A stretch of DNA of 54,943 nt from Bacteroidales bacterium (GCA_017464245.1 JAFUDV010000053.1:1-54943); one strand, 5' to 3'. Positions 5,957 through 14,229 are shown, counted from the stretch's first letter. Notes: a model not told the origin generated them from the sequence alone. Made by a program: numbers and translations.

Positions 5957-7767
5957 TGTGCTGTTTTTTCGTAATTGCCTTGTTTGATTCTGTGGATGAG
6001 GCCGATCTGGCACCAGTTCTTGATGTAGCGTTCGGCGGTGGGATTGGGGATGCCGAGACGGGCGGCGTGTTCCAGGAAGGACTTGGTGCTGAAGGTGAGC
6101 GGGAGGCTCCGGAGGAACTGCTGCTGGCGGTCGGTGCGCTCGGCGGCGGGTTTGGTGAGGTCGGCGCTTGAGAGCTCGCGGTAGACGCGGACGGTGTGGC
6201 GGATGAGCACGCGGGAGATGGCCATGGCGGAGCTGAAGTCTTCATCGTCGCAGATGAGGGTGCTGACTTCCTCGCCGGTGTCGCCGAGGCGAAGCGCGGA
6301 GAGAACCATCGCGATGCGGAAGGTGATGAGGCCCAGGCGCCGGACGCTGGCGATGATGTCGTCCCCGAAGAGGAGGTGGTATTCAGCCTGCGTGGCGCCG
6401 TAGTAGGCGTTGAAGCGGTCCTGCTGGTCCGTGGTGAACTGGAACTCGATCTCCGGCTGCATCTCCAAGCGCTGGTAGAGGTCGGTGAAGCCCCAGCCGA
6501 TGTCGTCGAAGATTTCTTCGAGGGAGCTGCCCTGGGGCCGGGCGAAGACGTTGAGCCACTCCAGCTTGAAGCCGAGGTAGTAGAAGATGAAGCGGGAGAA
6601 AAGGCCGTTTTCGGCATCCGGGATGAGGGCGGATATCTGCCTGGGCGTTCCGGAGAGGACCGTCGAGAGACGCGGGCGAAGCAGCTCCACAAACTCACGG
6701 TCTTTACGGCGGGTGTAGGAAATGGGCTCGTGGTGGAAGGCCTTGCGGAAGCCGTCGCTGTAGTTGCCGAAGTCGGAGCTGAAGACGTTGGCCAGGGTGT
6801 CGCCCTCGGTCTCGAACATCAGGCCGCCTCCGCCGTTGTCATTGAGGATCTGGTAAACGGAGGTGGCGGAACTGTTGGCCGGGATGAACAGCAGGCGCAG
6901 CGGCGGCTCCTCAGGCGGATCCAGGTCTGGGTTCTTTTTCTTTGCCTGCTCGTAGCGGGACTTTTCGATGCGGTAGTTTTCCATCTCGGTGCGGTAGAGG
7001 TCGCGCATCTGCTCGTGGATGGGCTGCACGAGACGGCGGCAGAGCGTCAGGCGGCCCTTGCCGGCGGAAGCCGGTGCCGTGACGAACAGGAAGAGGTTGG
7101 GATAGACCTGGCGGCCGGCGTAGATGCCGTACACGCGCGTAAGGCAGGCCGAGAAGCTGACGATGGAGCCGAGGATGAGCAGGTCGGCGTCTTCGTTGGA
7201 GGTGGCGTTGCGGGCAACTTCGTCGAGGATGCCGGGCAGATGGCCGTAGAGTTCCTGGGAGAAGGTGGGCATCGGTTCGGGGGCGGGAGTTTCCATCATT
7301 CCATCGGTTCCATCAATTCCATCGGTTGATGGAAATTCCTGCTGCGGTTTTTCTACGGGGAAGCTGACAGAGATACCACACTCCTTGGCGCGGCCGAAGA
7401 AAGACTTGACGGTGACGGCGCCGCGGCCGGCCTTGACGCAGGCGGTGTACTGCTTGTCGGCTTCCTGCTGGTTGTACTGAGGATAGAAGCGGCTGACGCG
7501 GTGGAAGTAGTCACGGCCGCCTTCTCCCAGGGCATCGGCCAGGGCGAAGCCGACGGTGAGCCAGTTGTCGTATCCGGCGGTGATGTCAACGGCGGCCTCC
7601 TCGATGCGGCGCGTGACCTCGGCAATCTGCTCCTCCAGGGTAGCGTTCATGTCGCGGTTGATGGAGGCGCTGCGCCGGGACGGCTGGGCCTGCGGCTGCT
7701 GCTCCTGTCCGCCGGTCGCTGCCGGGCTTTCCTTCCATTCGTCGGGGTTGAATTTCTTCTTTGCCAT
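5953..7767 (-). CDS. PriCT-2 / DUF3987 helicase-like replication protein
   Basis: A 604-residue protein likely to act in replication of the element. Residues about 61-131 match a primase C-terminal PriCT-2 domain (NWLTVGFALADALGEGG, then YNQQEADKQY and GAVTVKSFFGRAKE). Residues about 170-560 form a DUF3987 domain with a Walker-A-like loop, TAPASAGKGRL (230-240). A low-complexity linker PSTDGIDGTDGM (147-158) comes from a GATGGAA-unit repeat. In many Bacteroidales these domains are fused behind a VirE_N domain. Here VirE_N is a separate gene ending five bases upstream. I start at MAKKKFNPDEW (7767); sequence upstream in the same frame is antisense-like and Arg/Pro-rich. Confidence 0.82.
   Translation of the reverse strand: MAKKKFNPDEWKESPAATGGQEQQPQAQPSRRSASINRDMNATLEEQIAEVTRRIEEAAVDITAGYDNWLTVGFALADALGEGGRDYFHRVSRFYPQYNQQEADKQYTACVKAGRGAVTVKSFFGRAKECGISVSFPVEKPQQEFPSTDGIDGTDGMMETPAPEPMPTFSQELYGHLPGILDEVARNATSNEDADLLILGSIVSFSACLTRVYGIYAGRQVYPNLFLFVTAPASAGKGRLTLCRRLVQPIHEQMRDLYRTEMENYRIEKSRYEQAKKKNPDLDPPEEPPLRLLFIPANSSATSVYQILNDNGGGGLMFETEGDTLANVFSSDFGNYSDGFRKAFHHEPISYTRRKDREFVELLRPRLSTVLSGTPRQISALIPDAENGLFSRFIFYYLGFKLEWLNVFARPQGSSLEEIFDDIGWGFTDLYQRLEMQPEIEFQFTTDQQDRFNAYYGATQAEYHLLFGDDIIASVRRLGLITFRIAMVLSALRLGDTGEEVSTLICDDEDFSSAMAISRVLIRHTVRVYRELSSADLTKPAAERTDRQQQFLRSLPLTFSTKSFLEHAARLGIPNPTAERYIKNWCQIGLIHRIKQGNYEKTAQ
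7289..7334 (-). repeat. GATGGAA-unit repeat, copy 2
   Basis: On the minus strand this tract reads as repeated GATGGAA units after an inverted TTCCATC. It encodes the linker between the PriCT-2 and DUF3987 domains and matches 2021-2066 at 40 of 46 positions. Confidence 0.7.
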
Positions 7768-7772
7768 AGGTG

Positions 7773-8702
7773 CTACAGGAGTTCGGGGTTGATGTAGGCC
7801 TGCGGGTCGCACGGCAGAAAGCAAGCGCGGCAGACGTCTTTGCCTGACTGGTCCACCTGGATGCCGTAAGTCTTCTGGACGTAGGCGGAGACGGAGCGGA
7901 AGTAGTCGCCGTGGCTGCATTCGGTAAGATCGACTGGAATGACCCATTTGAGGCCGTCGCCGGAGGGGCTGCGGAAGAGCAGCTGCGTCTCGAAGTATTC
8001 GTCCGTCTGGAGCTTGCGGAAAAGGCCCTCAACGTCCTGCAGGTGGTCGAAGTCGAGGCAGAGAAGGCCGCTGTGCTGGATGAGCTTGTCTTCCTTGCGG
8101 ACGGAGAAGGTGCCGGAAAAGGTGCAGTAGTCGAACTGCGTTGCTTTGAACTGGCGGGCACGGCGGACGTCGCGTATCCTCCGGAGGTCCTGGGTGCGGT
8201 TGTGGGCGTATCGGCCTACGATGTAATTGTAGGCGTCGCGGACGGTAATCTGCTTGTGCGGGACGGTGTTGGCCACGGGGGCCTTGAAGAAGGAGAAGTG
8301 GGGCTGCTCGACGAAGGGCGTCTGGAAAAGAAGGCCCTGATTCTCCTGCTTCCCGAGGTTGAGGTAGAGCTCGTCGCTGATCACCTGCAGGAGTTCGTCG
8401 CCGGTCTTCTGGTAGAAGCGTTCGGCGAAGTCCAGGAAGGTGCCGTCGGGGATGTGTCCGGAGGAGTCGTGGTGCCGGGCGATGCGGCGCGGCAGCTTGG
8501 CCTCAGGATCGACCTTCTCCATCCAGATGTGCAGCGACGGGCGGGAGTTGTCCCACGGGTTGCGGTTCCAGCCGCAGTCGTCTCCGGAGACTTTCATCAG
8601 GAAGTCGGCCGGGTAATACTGGCGGAGGATGTGGGAGTAAACGTCGGAGCCGTAGAGCGTGCGGGCGATGACGTTTTCTTTGGTCAGGTCGGCGGGTTTC
8701 AT
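7773..8702 (-). CDS. VirE_N / BT4734-family primase-like protein
   Basis: A 309-residue protein. The C-terminal part (about 150-309) matches the VirE_N/BT4734 family: the conserved strand LLCLDFDHL, then FRSPSGDGLKWVIPVDL. That pattern recalls archaeo-eukaryotic primase-like folds. The N-terminal region (about 35-110) resembles the DnaG CHC2 zinc-binding layout (NPWDNSRPSLHIW, then DSSGHIPDGTFLDF) but has lost the cysteines. With the downstream PriCT-2/DUF3987 gene it probably forms a split primase-helicase unit that replicates the element. It follows the small DNA-binding gene by three bases. The name VirE_N is historical and implies no T-DNA function. Confidence 0.8.
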   Translation of the reverse strand: MKPADLTKENVIARTLYGSDVYSHILRQYYPADFLMKVSGDDCGWNRNPWDNSRPSLHIWMEKVDPEAKLPRRIARHHDSSGHIPDGTFLDFAERFYQKTGDELLQVISDELYLNLGKQENQGLLFQTPFVEQPHFSFFKAPVANTVPHKQITVRDAYNYIVGRYAHNRTQDLRRIRDVRRARQFKATQFDYCTFSGTFSVRKEDKLIQHSGLLCLDFDHLQDVEGLFRKLQTDEYFETQLLFRSPSGDGLKWVIPVDLTECSHGDYFRSVSAYVQKTYGIQVDQSGKDVCRACFLPCDPQAYINPELL

Positions 8703-8705
8703 ACT

Positions 8706-9164
8706 CTAGCGGCGGATGTCACCCGGCTTGTGGTTCGCTACGTAGGTCTGGGCAATCTCCAGGGCGTTTTCCGGGTTGGCAGGACGTCCGGCATTGTTCC
8801 AGGCGATGATTTTGGTGAACGGGAAGAAGAGCTTCTTGCCGCGCTTGACGTAGGGAATCTTTTCGTCGCATACCCAGCCGTAGATGGTCTGCTGGGCGGG
8901 ATGGTCCGGCAGGAAGTCTGAGAGTTCCGTGACGCTGAATTCCTTCACGGGGTTGAGGAAGCTGGGATTGAGCCGGCACAGGAAGTCCCAGATGTAGCGG
9001 GTGAAGACGTTCAGCCGGGCAAGTGCTGCGGGGATTTCCTCCTCGGGCACAGGCTGAAGGGTGTCGAGCTCTTCTTCCAGCTGCTGCTGGAGCGTTCTTT
9101 CGGGCCGTGCGGCCTGGATGGTTGCCTGGTCGATGACGCGGGCGGATTCAGTTGTTTTGGGCAT
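8706..9164 (-). CDS. Small DNA-binding protein (excisionase-like helix-turn-helix)
   Basis: A 152-residue protein. Residues about 75-135 look like a MerR/excisionase-type winged helix: FSVTELSDFLPDH, then QTIYGWVCDEKIPYVKRGKKLFF, where a strand after the recognition helix reads a short wing. The N-terminal third is Glu/Gln-rich and may be a coiled coil. I start at MPKTTES (9164), because the sequence further upstream belongs to the terminator and repeat region. It heads the replication/amidase unit, directly after the internal terminator, so it is a good candidate regulator of that unit or an excision factor. Confidence 0.65.
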   Translation of the reverse strand: MPKTTESARVIDQATIQAARPERTLQQQLEEELDTLQPVPEEEIPAALARLNVFTRYIWDFLCRLNPSFLNPVKEFSVTELSDFLPDHPAQQTIYGWVCDEKIPYVKRGKKLFFPFTKIIAWNNAGRPANPENALEIAQTYVANHKPGDIRR

Positions 9165-9215
9165 GGCTTTGTGTTTTATGCCGCTGCCCTTTCTGAATCC
9201 TGGCGAGTGTGGGAA

Positions 9216-9246
9216 CAAAAAAGCCAGCGACGGTTGTTTCGCTGGC
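9216..9246 (-). terminator. Intrinsic terminator inside the element
   Basis: On the minus strand, GCCAGCGA and TCGCTGGC form a perfect 8-bp stem (9223-9230 with 9239-9246), followed by CTTTTTTG. It separates the integrase unit from the replication/amidase unit. Confidence 0.8.
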
Positions 9247-9268
9247 AAATATGGAGGGGGTATTATGC

Positions 9269-9300
9269 GCTGGGGTAAGCGCCGGGTGTAGCTGGGGTAA
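9269..9300 (-). repeat. Pair of 10-bp direct repeats
   Basis: GCTGGGGTAA occurs at 9269-9278 and 9291-9300, 22 bases apart (about two helical turns). The second copy is part of the near-palindrome GGGGTAACCCC. They lie just before the terminator and upstream of the small DNA-binding gene. They could be its binding sites or replication iterons. Confidence 0.45.
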
Positions 9301-9308
9301 CCCCGGAT

Positions 9309-10343
9309 TTATCCTTTCTTGTCGTTTTCTATCCTTTGGGCGACTGCGGGAAAGAGTTCCTGCAGGGCGCCTTGCACGATGCCAAGGTCTTTCTGTACGG
9401 ATTTCCGGTCAAAGTCGATGTTGAGGTATTTGCGGAGGTTCTCGATGCTGTGGCCGGAAATGAAGTGGATGAGGCGTGCCCAGGCAGTCTTGTCGGAGTT
9501 GGTGAAGTCGATGTGCAGCTCGCGGAAAAGATAGTAGAACAAGAGGGCGAGCTGGTCAGCGGTAGCTCCTTTGGTCGTTCCCCCGTCAGCGGAAGCTATG
9601 GATGGGCTCGCTGCGGCGTCGTTCGCGGCTTGCTCCGCCTTGATTTCCCGCTCCAACAGGTCGAAGCGGTGGACCAGGAGGCCGCTGACCATCCGGTACA
9701 GGTAGGATTTGTCGCCCATGAAGAGTTCGGCCGTGTCGCCGAGGAACTTCCTTTTCGCGGCCGGTTCCAAACGGGACATCGACAGCTCGACGGACTCCAT
9801 AATGGCCATGGCCAGGCACTGGTCGTGGAGGGCTATCATTTCTTCGGGTTCATGCAGAAGGTAGCGCTCATCCTCGGGTGTGAGTTTGAGAAGGATGGCT
9901 GGAAACTGAGAGTAATGTTCTTTATCGGCCAGGAAGAAGTTGTTGAAGGCAAGCTTCTGCTTCTCCGTGATGATTCTGGAGGTGACACCAATGGCCAGTG
10001 CAAGCGTCATGACGGTGCAGCGCTGACCGTTGGAGGTGGTGTGGCACTCATAGATTTTGTCATCGAGAAGCTCCGGGAGGGTGTTCTTGTATCCGGGCAT
10101 CGGCTCCAGTTGTTTGTGGAATTCCTTCAAGTAGGGTCCGATGGCCTCCTTGCCTTCAATCTCGTCGAGGATGTGCTTGACACAGTTGCAGAGGGTGACG
10201 GAGGGGAAATCGCGCTCGTATATCTGTAGTTCCGGAGTGAGACCGGCACTATAAATCTTGGTGAGGAGGGCGTATGCGCAGCCATAGTCGGGGCTCTCGA
10301 AGACGACATCTACGACGGTATGGAAGTAGCGTTTTACGAACAT
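9309..10343 (-). CDS. Element-associated protein of unknown function
   Basis: A 344-residue soluble protein that I do not recognise. It is rich in predicted helix, with no signal peptide or membrane segment. The C-terminal 80 residues (from QLALLFYYLFRELHIDF to NIDFDRKSVQKDL) are reminiscent of C-terminal regions seen in Bacteroidetes mobile-element proteins. The middle contains an Ala/Ser-rich linker near residue 245. It lies two bases after the integrase gene and before the internal terminator, so it belongs to the integration/regulation unit. Its role there is unknown. Confidence 0.6.
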   Translation of the reverse strand: MFVKRYFHTVVDVVFESPDYGCAYALLTKIYSAGLTPELQIYERDFPSVTLCNCVKHILDEIEGKEAIGPYLKEFHKQLEPMPGYKNTLPELLDDKIYECHTTSNGQRCTVMTLALAIGVTSRIITEKQKLAFNNFFLADKEHYSQFPAILLKLTPEDERYLLHEPEEMIALHDQCLAMAIMESVELSMSRLEPAAKRKFLGDTAELFMGDKSYLYRMVSGLLVHRFDLLEREIKAEQAANDAAASPSIASADGGTTKGATADQLALLFYYLFRELHIDFTNSDKTAWARLIHFISGHSIENLRKYLNIDFDRKSVQKDLGIVQGALQELFPAVAQRIENDKKG

Positions 10344-10345
10344 GG

Positions 10346-11524
10346 CTATTTGGTTTTCGGTTCAACGGGGTTCTTGCGGGGGCGGCCGCCTTTGTTCTTG
10401 GGTTTGTCGGTGAGGTCGATATCGACACCGATGTTGATGGATTCCGCAGCCTTGCGCTTGTCTTCGTCCATGATGTCGGCATAGATCTGGGTGGTGGCTA
10501 CGTTTGCGTGGGTGAGGAGTTTGGACACCGTGTAAATGGAGGTTCCCTTGCTGGTCAGCAGTGTGGCATAGGTGTGGCGGAAAGTGTGAAAGGTGACGGG
10601 CTTGGTGATGCCGGCATCGGCCACCCACTGCTTGAGGTACTTGCTGAGGGTGGTCCGGCTGAAGCCGTCGAAGATGCGGCCTTCCTTCTTCTCCCCAAGC
10701 AGGGCGAAGGCTTCTTCGCTGATGGGAATGAGCGCCACGGTGTCGGTCTTCTGGGTGCGGACGTCGAGGGCATAGCCGCCGTCGGGGTAGATCTTGACAT
10801 TGTCCCAGGTGAGCTGCTCGATGTCGGAGATACGGAGGCCGCAGAGACAGCTAAGGAGTCCGGCGCGCTTGACCTGCGAGTTGCCGCAGGGGGTGGCGGC
10901 CAGCTTGCGCACTTCGTCCAGGGTGAGGTATTCCTTGTGGATGGCCTTGAAGGGGATGCCCTCCAGCCGGGAGACGACGTCATCGAGCAGGATCTTCTCT
11001 TTCTGGGCGCGTTTGAGGACACTGACGAAGAATATCCAGTAGTTGGCGGCGGTGTTCTGGCTGACGAACTGACGGCCGTCGAGGGTGCAGTCCGGTGCCA
11101 GCAGGTAGGCCTTGAAGCGCTCGCAGAGGTCATAATTGACATCGGCAACGGTGCAGTGGCCGCCGGTGAACTTGCGGAAGTGCTTGAAGGTGCCCATGAC
11201 GTTGGAGCCTGGCTCATTTGCAATCTTCTCGAAGTAGTTGATGAAGTCGATGCGGCCGCGGGTGCGGTCGGCAAAGCCGAACTGCTCCTTGAGGATGGCT
11301 ATCTCGCGTTCGGAGCGTATGGCCTCGGCGATTTTGAGTTTCTCGGCGTTGTTGCTGCGCTCGATCTTGCCCTTGGGGTCTTTCTTCAGGTAGATACCCA
11401 GGTATTCGCGGCGGCTCTCCAGGCCGGTGCGGGGATTCTTGACCGGCGGCCAGAAGTCCAGGTAGAGCGTGATCTTGCCGCTCGGGAGCTCGCGTTTGCG
11501 GAGGGTGACTTTGGTTGCTGACAT
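10346..11524 (-). CDS. Tyrosine site-specific recombinase (integrase)
   Basis: A 392-residue integrase expected to insert and excise the element. The N-terminal third is the arm-binding region. A SAM-like core-binding domain covers about 90-190 and the catalytic domain about 200-370. Catalytic residues are visible: Arg231 (CGLRISD), a probable Lys259, His313-x-x-Arg316 (HTFRHTYATLL), His339 (LLTHANVATT) and nucleophile Tyr348 (QIYADI). The C-terminal tail is basic and Pro-rich. It starts four bases after the regulator gene's stop. The length and layout match Bacteroidetes transposon and phage integrases. Confidence 0.95.
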   Translation of the reverse strand: MSATKVTLRKRELPSGKITLYLDFWPPVKNPRTGLESRREYLGIYLKKDPKGKIERSNNAEKLKIAEAIRSEREIAILKEQFGFADRTRGRIDFINYFEKIANEPGSNVMGTFKHFRKFTGGHCTVADVNYDLCERFKAYLLAPDCTLDGRQFVSQNTAANYWIFFVSVLKRAQKEKILLDDVVSRLEGIPFKAIHKEYLTLDEVRKLAATPCGNSQVKRAGLLSCLCGLRISDIEQLTWDNVKIYPDGGYALDVRTQKTDTVALIPISEEAFALLGEKKEGRIFDGFSRTTLSKYLKQWVADAGITKPVTFHTFRHTYATLLTSKGTSIYTVSKLLTHANVATTQIYADIMDEDKRKAAESINIGVDIDLTDKPKNKGGRPRKNPVEPKTK

Positions 11525-11528
11525 AAGG

Positions 11529-12416
11529 CTATGACTTTTTCTTGTGTTTCATGATGTAGTTGTAGAGCTGGCGCCGGACGTAGAGGATCTCGCGGCCGCG
11601 CTGGATGCCTTTCATTCCGGCTTTGCGGGCGTAGTAGAGAACGCTGGCCTTGTTCATGCCGAGTTCCTTGCCGAGGCTGGTGATGGTGCAGAATTCGATG
11701 TCCTGCTCATTGAGGTTGCTGCGGAGGATGTCCCAGTCGTATTTGGAGATGAGGAGCTGGCGGCCCTGGTGCTTCTTGGGGATCTTCTTTTCGCTGACGG
11801 TATCATAGACGTGCTGGCGGGAGATGTGGTATTTGTCCATGATTTCCTGGACGGTGTACCAGTCTTCCGCCCCAGCTTCGCTGGGGTTGAAGCATTTCTT
11901 CAATGCCTTGGTGTCGAAATGGATGCGGCCGTGGAAATAGAAAGCGGTGAGTCCTTTCTGCTTGGCTCGCTCACGGATATGATCGGCCGTGAAGCCCAGG
12001 AGCGGAGCTGCGTCTTCCGGGGTGATGTATTCCTGCTGTTGGACCAGGGCATCGGCGTGAGATGTATGCAGCGGGGAGAAGCTGTTGTGGGGGTCCGTGA
12101 GCTCCCTGATGTTGATGCGGACGGTGCGGGGACCGAGTTTCACGGGATGGATGGAACCTTCCTCGATGCGTTTGTAGAGGGTAGGACGCGAGACGTTGAG
12201 GAGGATGGCGGTCTCCGTGATGGAGAGATAGTCCTTGGAAAGGAGAATCTCCCGCGTGCGGTCCTTTACTGAGGTGGATTTGTCCAGGGAGTCGGAGGGC
12301 GCCTTGTGGTCCTTATGGAAGTGGTAGTCGCAGAGGTTGGAGCAGAAGTGCGCTGCGGGGTTGGCTGCCTCGAAGGGCTTCCCGCAGTAGTCGCATATGT
12401 ATGTGCTCCTTTCCAT
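11529..12416 (-). CDS. Zinc-finger protein with four tandem helix-turn-helix units
   Basis: A 295-residue DNA-binding protein at the head of the element. An N-terminal treble-clef-like finger has Cys8, Cys11, Cys25 and Cys29 plus nearby histidines. Four excisionase/MerR-like units follow at about 63-102 (LSITETAILLNVSRPTLYKR), 129-168 (ITPEDAAPLLGFTADHIRER), 186-225 (YTVQEIMDKYHISRQHVY) and 243-282 (CTITSLGKELGMNKASVLYY). Each ends with a strand pair typical of the wing. Such a protein could bridge several sites, as an excision or integration architectural factor or a master regulator. It has its own strong promoter. Confidence 0.75.
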   Translation of the reverse strand: MERSTYICDYCGKPFEAANPAAHFCSNLCDYHFHKDHKAPSDSLDKSTSVKDRTREILLSKDYLSITETAILLNVSRPTLYKRIEEGSIHPVKLGPRTVRINIRELTDPHNSFSPLHTSHADALVQQQEYITPEDAAPLLGFTADHIRERAKQKGLTAFYFHGRIHFDTKALKKCFNPSEAGAEDWYTVQEIMDKYHISRQHVYDTVSEKKIPKKHQGRQLLISKYDWDILRSNLNEQDIEFCTITSLGKELGMNKASVLYYARKAGMKGIQRGREILYVRRQLYNYIMKHKKKS

Positions 12417-12539
12417 TGTACTTTCCTAAACTTCGGGTGCGGTTGGCGGCTTTTTCGTAAACCATTGTCAGCAGTTGTAAAGCTGGCCGGGTTTATCGGG
12501 AGAATTCCTCAAAGGGGCCTTTTCGGTCCAACCGTGGTA

Positions 12540-12571
12540 CAAAGATAGCAAAGATATCGGAATATAACAAA
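12540..12571 (-). promoter_or_regulatory. Promoter of the integrative element's leftward operon
   Basis: On the minus strand a TTTG (12568-12571), a 20-base spacer and TATCTTTG (12540-12547) form a near-perfect Bacteroidetes promoter. A second TATCTTTG at 12549-12556 lies directly upstream, nine bases away. Confidence 0.8.
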
Positions 12572-12708
12572 AAGAAAGGAAAAGTTTGATTTTATATTAA
12601 ATCGCTGATTTACTTTTGTTTAGTGTGGTTTTATCGGGGTTCCTTATCAAAACCTGCGTGGGTTTGAAATGGGTGTGGGAATGTACTTCAAATATAAGCA
12701 TTATTCCG

Positions 12709-12716
12709 TAAATTTG
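12709..12716 (+). promoter_or_regulatory. -7 box of the FAD-oxidoreductase operon
   Basis: TAAATTTG ends six bases before the ATG, so the transcript would have almost no leader. The -33 element is poor. Confidence 0.5.
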
Positions 12717-12722
12717 TAGGAG

Positions 12723-14229
12723 ATGAAACACCATTTGACACTTGGACTGTTCCTGGCCGTCCTCTCCTGTACGCCGGTTTACGACGTCGTCGTGGCCGGC
12801 GGGGGTACCGGAGGGACGGCCACCGCCATCGAGGCGGCGCGCGACGGCGCCCGGACCCTGGTCGTGGAGCCCACGCCCTGGCTGGGCGGCATGCTCACGG
12901 CCGCCGGCGTGAGCGCCGTGGACGGGAACTACCGCCTCCGGGGCGGCATTTTCGGAGAATTCACAGACTCGCTCGCGGCCCGGTACGGGGGCTATGAGGC
13001 GCTGAAATCGGGCTGGGTGTCCCACATCCTGTTCAATCCGGCCGTCGGCGCGGACGTGTTGAAAAACATGGCCGGCGAAGCCGGGGTCCGGGTCCGTTTC
13101 GGGACGGTCCCGGAGGAGATCATCCGCCGCCGTGGCGGGTGGGCCCTCCGCCTGTCCGACGGATCCACCGTCCGGGCCCGGATCCTCATCGACGGCACGG
13201 AACTGGGCGACGTCGCGGAAAAAGTGGGCGCGGAAGAGCTCCGGGACCGGGTCAGCGCCCAGGACCTCACCTATGTCGCCATCGTCAAGGAATACGACCA
13301 CGACGTGAGTATTCCCGAGCCGGAAGGCTATGACATCGACCTGTACCGGAGCTGCTGCGACAACCCCCTCGCGGACAACCGGGACGGCCTCAATCCCTAT
13401 GGACAACAACTCTGGAGTCCGGACATGATGCTCTCCTACGGCCGGCTGCCGGACGGGCACCTGATGATCAACTGGCCCGTTTTCGCCAACGACTATTTCG
13501 CGGAATACCTGGACATGGACGCGGAAGGCCGGGCGGAGGTCGTGCGGAAAGCGAAACTCCGGACGCTGGGGTTCATCTACTTCCTCCAGCACGAGCTGGG
13601 ATACCGGAACCTCGGCATCGCCGATGACGTATATCCGACCGAAGACGGGCTCCCTTTCTACCCCTACTACCGGGAAGCACGGAGGATCGCCGGGAAGGAT
13701 ACGATGACGGTCGAGGCGGCCAAGCACCCCTATGACTTCGACCTGTACACACGCGCCGTCGCTGTCGGGGGACTATCCCGTGGACCATCACCACGTCCAG
13801 AATCCCCGCCGGGAGGAGCTCTCGCACCTCTGGTTCGGGAAGATTCCTTCCTTCAGCGTGCCGATGGGCGTCCTCGTCCCCGTCCGCGTGGAAGACTTCC
13901 TGGTCGCCGACAAGGCCGTCTCCACCTCCTGGGAGATGAACGGCGGCACCCGTCTCCAGCCCGTCATCATGGGCCTGGGACAGGCCGCCGGTGCCCTGGC
14001 GGCCATCGCCGCGAAGACCGGGCGGCATCCCTCTGGAGTACCCGCCGCCGAAGTGCAGGCCGTCCTGTTGGACCATGGCTGCTATCTCCTTCCCTTCCTG
14101 GACCTCAAGCCGACGGACCCCGGCTTCCGCGACCTGCAGGAGAAGGGCGTCCGCGGCGAAGTCCGGGGCACCGGCCGCAGCGTGGGCTGGGCCAACGAAA
14201 CCTGGGTCAATCTGCCTGAAGATGAATAA
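12723..14229 (+). pseudogene. FAD-dependent oxidoreductase lipoprotein, frameshifted
   Basis: The gene encodes a FAD_oxidored-type flavoprotein of about 500 residues, but in two frames. The first frame begins with a lipoprotein signal (LAVLSC, Cys16) and the FAD-binding loop VAGGGTGGTATAIEAARDG. It runs to about 13766. The second frame continues the family sequence from GDYPVDHHHVQNPRREELSHLWFGK to the C-terminal MGLGQAAGALAAIAAK helix and stops at 14229. The switch occurs at a run of five G at 13767-13771; one G fewer restores a single frame. It may be a true mutation or a sequencing or assembly error. The substrate is unknown. The next gene overlaps by eight bases. Confidence 0.75.

Larger units (their letters stand above)
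4731..12575 (-). mobile_element. Integrative element, satellite-like (integration, replication and amidase modules)
   Basis: Eight leftward genes run from a promoter at about 12.55 kb: four-HTH regulator, tyrosine integrase, unknown protein, small DNA-binding protein, VirE_N protein, PriCT-2/DUF3987 protein, amidase and pseudo-amidase. An internal terminator (9223-9246) splits them into an integration unit and a replication/lysis-like unit. No capsid, tail, terminase, relaxase or mating-pair genes are visible. The limits given are those of the gene block; I could not identify attachment sites. The left end may lie beyond the restriction-modification genes. Confidence 0.6.
12417..12722. other. 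306-bp region between the integrative element and the glycan locus
   Basis: No gene is present. The region contains the leftward promoter of the element (12540-12571) and the rightward -7 box of the oxidoreductase gene (12709-12716). The right boundary of the element should lie here, but I could not find a direct repeat that would define an attachment site. Confidence 0.6.

Noticed and set aside
7289-7334. GATGGAA repeats considered as CRISPR-like or replication iterons
   Set aside because: They are in frame inside a protein linker, without spacers, and a matching tract encodes the same peptide elsewhere.
12580-12700. Attachment site of the integrative element
   Set aside because: I compared this stretch with the left part of the window and found no direct repeat longer than chance, and no tRNA gene is adjacent.
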